Assembly: GCA_021904315.1 (NCBI GenBank)
Contig: CM038926.1
Span: 4,264,390-4,328,389, forward strand
Length of the DNA: 64,000 nucleotides
Origin: Sphagnum magellanicum
Lineage: Eukaryota > Streptophyta > Sphagnopsida > Sphagnales > Sphagnaceae
Direction: 5' to 3'
Positions 58,351 to 64,000 of the stretch are shown one piece after another. The position numbers and the translations under genes were made by a program. The notes beneath the pieces were generated by a model. It had not been told where the DNA came from and made no database searches. It worked only from the letters and a program-made list of their open reading frames with translations. Each line of letters begins with the position of its first letter. Positions within the stretch are counted from its first letter, which is position 1.

Positions 58351-58668
58351 TATTGAAGTATTGAAGAACAATAGGATCAGAGGAGAGATTGCGCAATTAC
58401 AAGCACATAAGACACACAAGTATGTGAACAATGCTTGGAGTGAGATGTCTAACTCCCCTCCAGCCTTGCTCTTTATTCCCTTCCATGTACCACTACATTG
58501 ACAAACCATATGGGATAAATCCCTCCTTATTCTAACATGTTCGTGGTACTTACATATTTCAAATCTACCTATGTCTTTGATTACTTGCAACACTTAACTA
58601 CCACATTGTTTCTAATATCTACCACACCATTTCTAATGTTTCTAACATCTACATCATAATCTTCAACA
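58351..58668 (-). repeat. A5 5' LTR
   Basis: 318 bp, identical by eye to 53235-53552; followed by ATATT. Confidence 0.97.
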
Positions 58669-58673
58669 ATATT

Positions 58674-59030
58674 ATGGGGTCACAATTTACATGACTCCTT
58701 CCTTGGATAACCTTTGGGGTCAATGGAGAAGTGGTATCTATAATATAATTACAAGGGCTTTTAGGTCTTTGAAAATGGTCAGTCCACTTAAGGGTGTATG
58801 TGGTTATTGAAGTAGCTTTATTAAGGAAAATGTTGTTAAACTTAAGTATTGTTTGTTTGACAAATCTTTAGGTAGGTATGGCAAGTGGTCAAGGTAAATG
58901 TTATAAGGGGTGAAGTCCTTTTTGAAAAGTTATCTCTACTAAATTCAAGGTGTTTTTATTTTGTTAAAATTCTGAATTCTTTTTAAAATGAAAGTTTATG
59001 ATTCACCATCCTAGGAAAACATGGAAAATG
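58674..59030 (+). repeat. Tandem duplication unit 1, part right of A5
   Basis: Contains TTACATGACTCCTTCCTTGG, AAGGGTGTATGTGGTTA and GTTTATGATTCACCATCCTA, each matched in unit 2 with substitutions and small indels. No coding sequence recognised. Confidence 0.7.
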
Positions 59031-59115
59031 AGTTGTCTAAAGAGAAAATGGTAAATTCATAGTTCATGAAATTTCATTAAAAATTACAATAGATTATGGA
59101 AGCTTTCATGCATTG

Positions 59116-59465
59116 ATGCATTTGTCTCATCAACCAATAGACCATGTTGTTGGGTTTTGAATATATATTATGAGGTTTGTAGTTTGTATTTAACCAAAAA
59201 TTACATGACTACTTCCTTGGATAACCTCTAGGGTCTATGGAGAACCAAGGTTATCCAAGTGGTATATATATCAAGTCCTTGAAAATGTTCAATCCACTTG
59301 CTTAAGGGTGCATGTGGTTACTGAAGCTATTTTATCATGGCAAATGTTGTTAAATTTAAGTATTATTTACGTTAAATTCAAGGTGTTTCTGGTTAGTTAA
59401 ATTTTGAATGCTTTTAAAAGTGCAAGTTTATGATTCACAATCCTAGGAAAATATACTTGTGGTTA
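59116..59465 (+). repeat. Tandem duplication unit 2
   Basis: A diverged direct copy of 53101-53234 plus 58674-59030. It has the same order of landmarks: CTCATCAACCAA, GACCATG, TTACATGACT, GTTTATGATTCAC. The copies have diverged far more than the A5 LTRs, so the duplication is much older than A5. Confidence 0.7.
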
Positions 59466-59889
59466 ATCAAAGAGAAGTGACAAATTATATCATTGTATGA
59501 ATGTAGAATTTTAATTAGAAGTAATTTATGAAATCTCTCAATTATGAGAATTGTAATCTGCCATTTTTCATTGTAAGTTAAATTTCATTAAGGGGTTAAA
59601 ATACAAGAGTGTGTTTCAAAAAACATAAGATACACAAAAGTTTATGTGCGCATACAAAGGTGAACTCATTATAGTTATGCTTCTTAATCCTTACTAAATT
59701 CTCTATAATAATTTGGCTAGTTGGCTTCTTACCACTCTTCACTTCAAATTCAAACCATTAGCCAAGTACCAAATATAGTCATCCACTTCAAAAATGAACA
59801 AGCATACATTAGACTTGGAAATCCAAGATCTCACAACTACAAAATTGTTAAAGTTTGGAACAAGTCTAAAAGCTCAAACTCCTAGGGCT
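59466..59889. other. Spacer
   Basis: No recognisable feature. Confidence 0.4.
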
Positions 59890-62660
59890 TGGCTAAGGAT
59901 CTTGTAGTCACACCCTTGTCTGAACGTGTATTGATAACTTTTATTTATCCAATAGAAACCTTTGGTAGTTTTGGGAGTTTTTTATTTTGGGTTTTCACTT
60001 CTTTTGACACATCATCAACAATGACAATAGAATTTGAAGGTTCTTTACCTTCACGAAGCAATATTCTTAGTAAGTTTGTAGGTACTGTACTTGTCTTAAT
60101 GATTTCACTAAGCAAACTACTAAGCATTTTTGTAGGTATGTTGACAATTCTTTAACTTGAATTTTGGACTAAGGCATTTGAAAAGGCTAACTTAACAAAT
60201 TGCCAACCCCTTTGCTCTTCACATAATCAAGCCCAAATATGGTAAATTTTGGCTTTGTAGATTTGATTGGGCTAGACTTTTGCACCTTAGACTTTCACAT
60301 AGGGCTAATGATACCACCTTGGGACTTCTTGCCAACTTGTTTATCTACATCAGGGTATTGCAAGGCATGGTTGTCACCACTAGTTAAGTTTTTCATTGGG
60401 TATTGTAAACCTTAAGTAGTAACCTCCTCCACAACACTTACACCACAAAAACAATAGAAACCGATTTGGTTAACAAATGGATGGTGTTTCTAGAAAATCA
60501 ATTGCAACCCACAACATAAATATTTTTAAAGTTATTAATTGAATTTTAGAAACTAAAACAAAAAAATCAAAACTACCTTGAATCTTTCACTATATGAAAT
60601 GTTGGTTTCAATGTCTTATCATTGGAGTCATCTTCAAACAACTTCATCTTCTTTGTGAGTGGTTATTCAAAATTTAACCCCTTTTGGTGGTGTCGTTGGG
60701 GAGATGCAATTTTAGTAGGCCTTAAATCAAGCACTTGTTGAACATTTGTTGGTTCGAATCGTCATCACATTCAAGTTGTGGCTAGGTGAGTCAATGCTCA
60801 CATGTGACTTTGTGGGAGAGTTGAGAGGGTTCACAATATGTGCCTTTGTACATGAAAACACAATAGTGGGACTACTCATAGGTGTGTTGTCAATTTGAGT
60901 TTTACATATGAGATTCCCATGGGAGTTTATTGATCCATACTTTGTATGTTTGGGCTCTATGGTCAAACCTACAAACATGGGTGTTTGATTAAGGCAACAT
61001 AACTTTAACAAAATATATTGGTTAATGATATCATGATGTAGCTTGCAAAACATATTGAAAATTCTAATATATTGTAGATTAAATTAAAATTGCACTCACC
61101 ATCCAACTTTAGTTCTAGTCCATTTTTTGCAGCTTCCAACACATTATTTACCACATCTTGTTTCAAATTTTTGAACTGCATATCCTTGGCTAATTCGTTC
61201 ACCTCCTCATCTTCTTTACAAATCCCCCAACTAGACCACCAATCCGGATGTAGCTTTTGCTTACAAACATCACACTTATTAGATTTTTATAACATTGCCC
61301 CAAGGCAAAACGAATGGAAGCAGTGTTTACATGATGTGATGGTAATGTCATAGTAGTGGTAACACTGGTTGCAATAACCACAAGGTTTAATTACAAGAAC
61401 ATTTCTGCCACCATCATCTACACGTTTTTCTAGATGTACAATGGGTAATGGTTGGAAGCAGATACCACTTTGTCCTATTTTCATCTCATGTAGTTGAGAC
61501 CAGATGTTGTCATCTTCTTTGACCAATGCTTCAACATCCAACAAAACCCTTTGCAACTCTAATTCCATCATCTCAAAATCTATCTCTACCTCCTTATGTA
61601 ATGCTTCATCATGGAGGGCCCTTTTTTTATCTTGACCTAATATCTTGGCATCCTCCAACTCCCTTTCCATTTCTGACTTCTTTTTATAGAAGTTAGTGTC
61701 ATCAAGTTTGTCCACTGATATTTTCACACTATCAATAGATGGCAAGTTTGTTCCAACAATGGGTCTCTCCTCCAAATTGGCAGAGGATGTTTGTTCTAAG
61801 CTTGTAACATCCATCTTCTATGCCCTAAAAAAAATCAACATTTTAGACAAAAAAACCTTTGCATGAATAAATTTGCACTTAAAACAATTTCAAATTTTTG
61901 GTCACCCAAGGTAGTTAAAGATATAAGAACTTGAATGGATCATACTTTATAGACAGGATATTGCATGACACATACCACCAACTAGGACAATGATTGTTGT
62001 TTCATGAAAATTTGCAAGGCAACTTCTGTTGCATGGATATTCTCCTTAGCCTCCACAAGCTACAATTTTTTATCATCCATGCTAAACTTTAAACCAATTA
62101 GATGGTCTTGTAGCTTTTTCCTTTTTTCCTCAAGTTGTTTTACACGAAGTTTAGTTAGCTTGTAGACTTCATGCTTGAGATCTGCAACTGTTTCCACCAT
62201 GGTAATCCTTTCTTTAAACAATGGCTTACCTATAGGTGTGGTTGCATTTCTCCATGGTTGCGCACCTTCCGAACTTCCCACTTCCATTTCCCACAACTAA
62301 AAGTTCATGTGAGCAATGAGACCTTTCACTGAAATTTGATTTCTCATATTTGGATTTGTTGACAGTACCCAAACATTGAACTTTTTTTTCGCAGTTGCAA
62401 CAATAGCAATAGCCTAATTAATAGGATGCCCATTCCACTGTGTTATCCAACCTTTGACAAACCAAACCATTAGCTCATTGTTGGTTATATGTCCAATCCC
62501 ATAAATCTTCCAATACAAGGTTTCAATCTCCTTCCTTGCATTTGGAGGAAGGATTGGATTAGTGGTCTTAAAAGTTTTGACATTGCTAAAGATGGTTGCA
62601 ATGTCTATTGTCATGACATGTTCGTTAATCAAATCATGTTTGGGATCTAAACCCATTGCC
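59890..62660 (-). pseudogene. Decayed intron-containing gene U2 (coiled coil and RING-like cysteines)
   Basis: Reads leftwards. A first frame (62656 to about 61960) has NELMVWFVKGWITQWNGHP, then a coiled coil (LTKLRVKQLEEKRKKLQDHL), with TAG stops at about 62412, 62297 and 62060 where a residue such as Gln would fit. A new exon-like stretch starts after TTTTTTTTAG (about 61825), contains another coiled-coil region and ends in a cysteine/histidine cluster (CGYCNQC, then CKHCFHSFC, a TAA, then CDVCKQKLH; 61395-61250). The likely donor GTGAGT is at 61099-61094. A degraded tail extends to about 59890. It may be a plant gene or a transposon-associated ORF; function is not assigned. Confidence 0.55.
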
Positions 62661-63675
62661 GAGAGCTCCCCGCCTCCTTAAAAAATTGAAAATTTTGAAG
62701 TTTGTAATCAACCCACGCCCACTTTAGGTACTCTTTATCAAAATATCATTCTGACTTCCTCTCCTTCTTCTTTCCCCATATTAACAACACCTACAACATT
62801 TTGTTGACTTAAATTAAACATTTAGTTATCAACATTAGAAGTCACAATCAAAATTGTGTATTAAAGCACTTAAAATGACTATGTTCCTTCTCTATACAGT
62901 CACAAAATAGTTCAATGTAAGGGATCACATTGATCTTGTCCATAAGTTCTAACAAAGTTTTGTGGATGTACACACCTAGGTTAAGTGACAAGGTGTTAAA
63001 CTTGTAGTTAAGCTATAACTACAATTATCAACCACAAATTTTAGTGGGATAAAATTTGATGGGGATGCTAATAATTTAATAAAGGAAAATTTGTACCTTC
63101 AGTAGCACCTGCAATAAAAAATAATCAGGGATTTAGATGTTTGACATTCTAGATTTGAACCCTAGCATGCTAATGTCTCATGTGTATCAAAGACATGGCA
63201 TTAGATTCCAATACACCATGGGTTTGAAAGTAGTAGGGATCAAAACGGTTTTAATCCTATGCAAAAGCATTTTGCACATGCGCTTTAACCTCTATGTACA
63301 AATGGGTTCAAGGGCATTTCAAAACAACACATGTACAAATGGCACAATAGTTTAGCTAGGCTTTGAATGATACCTATAAGCACTTGGACAAGGTGTTTAT
63401 CTTGTTAAATATAAAACTAGAATGAACAACTAATGAGAATAAAAACAATGAATTTAAACAAGTATAAATTAATTAAGGTCAACAAAATCAAAAAAATAAT
63501 AAACTAATGAATGAAAGGTTCAAAGTGAACAACATCTCACTTATACAATAGAGGTAATGCAATTCAAGCAAAGTACACATGGGATCTTACAAGAACCTAA
63601 TTTTTAGACCTACAACAAATTAGCAAAGGACTTCAAAGTGGTTGATAAGTAGCATCTACTTTGGCAGAAGTAGTT
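62661..63675. other. Spacer
   Basis: AT-rich, with no recognised gene. A 72-codon open stretch (63137-63355, +) has no clear homology. Confidence 0.4.
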
Positions 63676-64000
63676 ACACCTTTTGTAAGTACTTGCCCAC
63701 AAGTGAAAGGTGTTAGTGGACTAAAGGAAAAGGCTTTGAAAAGGACGAATTGATGACTTTAACGCCACAACACACTTTAATTTGTCATAAACAAATGGGG
63801 TCCTTTCATAAGTACTTATGAGTAACAAAAAGGTGTTAGTCCTGAAGAGGTGAACTTGGCAAATGACATAATGTTGACCTTAAGGATTTAGAGTGGTTTC
63901 ATAGCACAATATACTTTCTCATTAGTACCCAAAGTCCTTTTCCTAGTACCTAGGATCAACACAAAAAGTTAATCTTGAAGAGATGTACTTGGCAAATGAC
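63676..64000. repeat. Degenerate tandem repeat, about 125-bp period
   Basis: The motif AAGTACTT or AGTACCT followed by GGTGTTAGT or AAGTTAAT recurs at about 63687, 63810 and 63945. CTTGGCAAATGAC occurs at 63857 and at the window end. At least three imperfect units; the array continues beyond the window. Confidence 0.6.

Larger units (their letters stand above)
53235..58668 (-). mobile_element. Copia family A, element A5 (complete, 5434 bp)
   Basis: A complete element reading leftwards, flanked by ATATT on both sides (53230-53234, 58669-58673). The LTRs read as identical to each other and share a private GATGTCTAAC variant. The primer-binding site, leader repeats, open gag-pol and polypurine tract are all present. 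Like A3, it shows the features of a recent and potentially competent copy. It landed in one unit of an older tandem duplication. Confidence 0.97.

Overview
The window is plant nuclear DNA made almost entirely of retroelements. Plant origin is supported by Ty1/copia and Ty3/gypsy elements of plant type and by a decayed piece of plastid rbcL (43217-43389). No intact host gene, tRNA or rRNA gene was recognised. The species cannot be read from the sequence. The density of nested and old elements fits a large, repeat-rich genome.

Left block (1-23793): a stack of nested copia elements. Family A (318-bp LTRs, about 5.4-5.5 kb, one gag-pol frame of 1364-1365 codons) is present as A1 (cut by the left edge), A2 (broken), A3 (intact), A4 (intact frame) and a solo LTR, A6. 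A3 sits inside A6, and A6 sits inside A2; target-site duplications (TSDs) prove both steps. Family B, a different copia with a 481-bp LTR, sits in the leader of A2. Family A looks recently active. The LTR pairs of A3, A4 and A5 read as identical, and three gag-pol frames are open. Its primer-binding site matches the anticodon region of initiator tRNA-Met, as in Drosophila copia, not the tRNA 3' end usual in plant copia elements.

The most informative observation is that the 5' flank of A1 and the 3' flank of A4 carry the same TSD (ATTCT). Rejoining the two flanks also continues the reading frame of a decayed gene (U1). The segment 2964-18359 therefore appears to have been inverted by exchange between the oppositely oriented A1 and A4. 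This would explain why B and A2 lack their 5' LTRs here and why A4 lacks matching flanks. An assembly error would leave the same trace.

Middle (23794-53100): old, AT-rich debris. It holds the decayed gene U1, a Ty3/gypsy remnant (G1, minus strand), a copia remnant (C) carrying a solo LTR (R1), three more R-type copies, two gypsy fragments (G2, G3), the rbcL fragment and a duplicated coding-like region that was not recognised (V). In-frame TAG codons often stand where glutamine or tryptophan is expected, as cytosine deamination would produce.

Right block (53101-64000): intact A5, inserted into one unit of an older tandem duplication with TSD ATATT. It is followed by a decayed, intron-containing gene (U2) with coiled-coil and RING-like parts, and by a degenerate tandem repeat running off the window.
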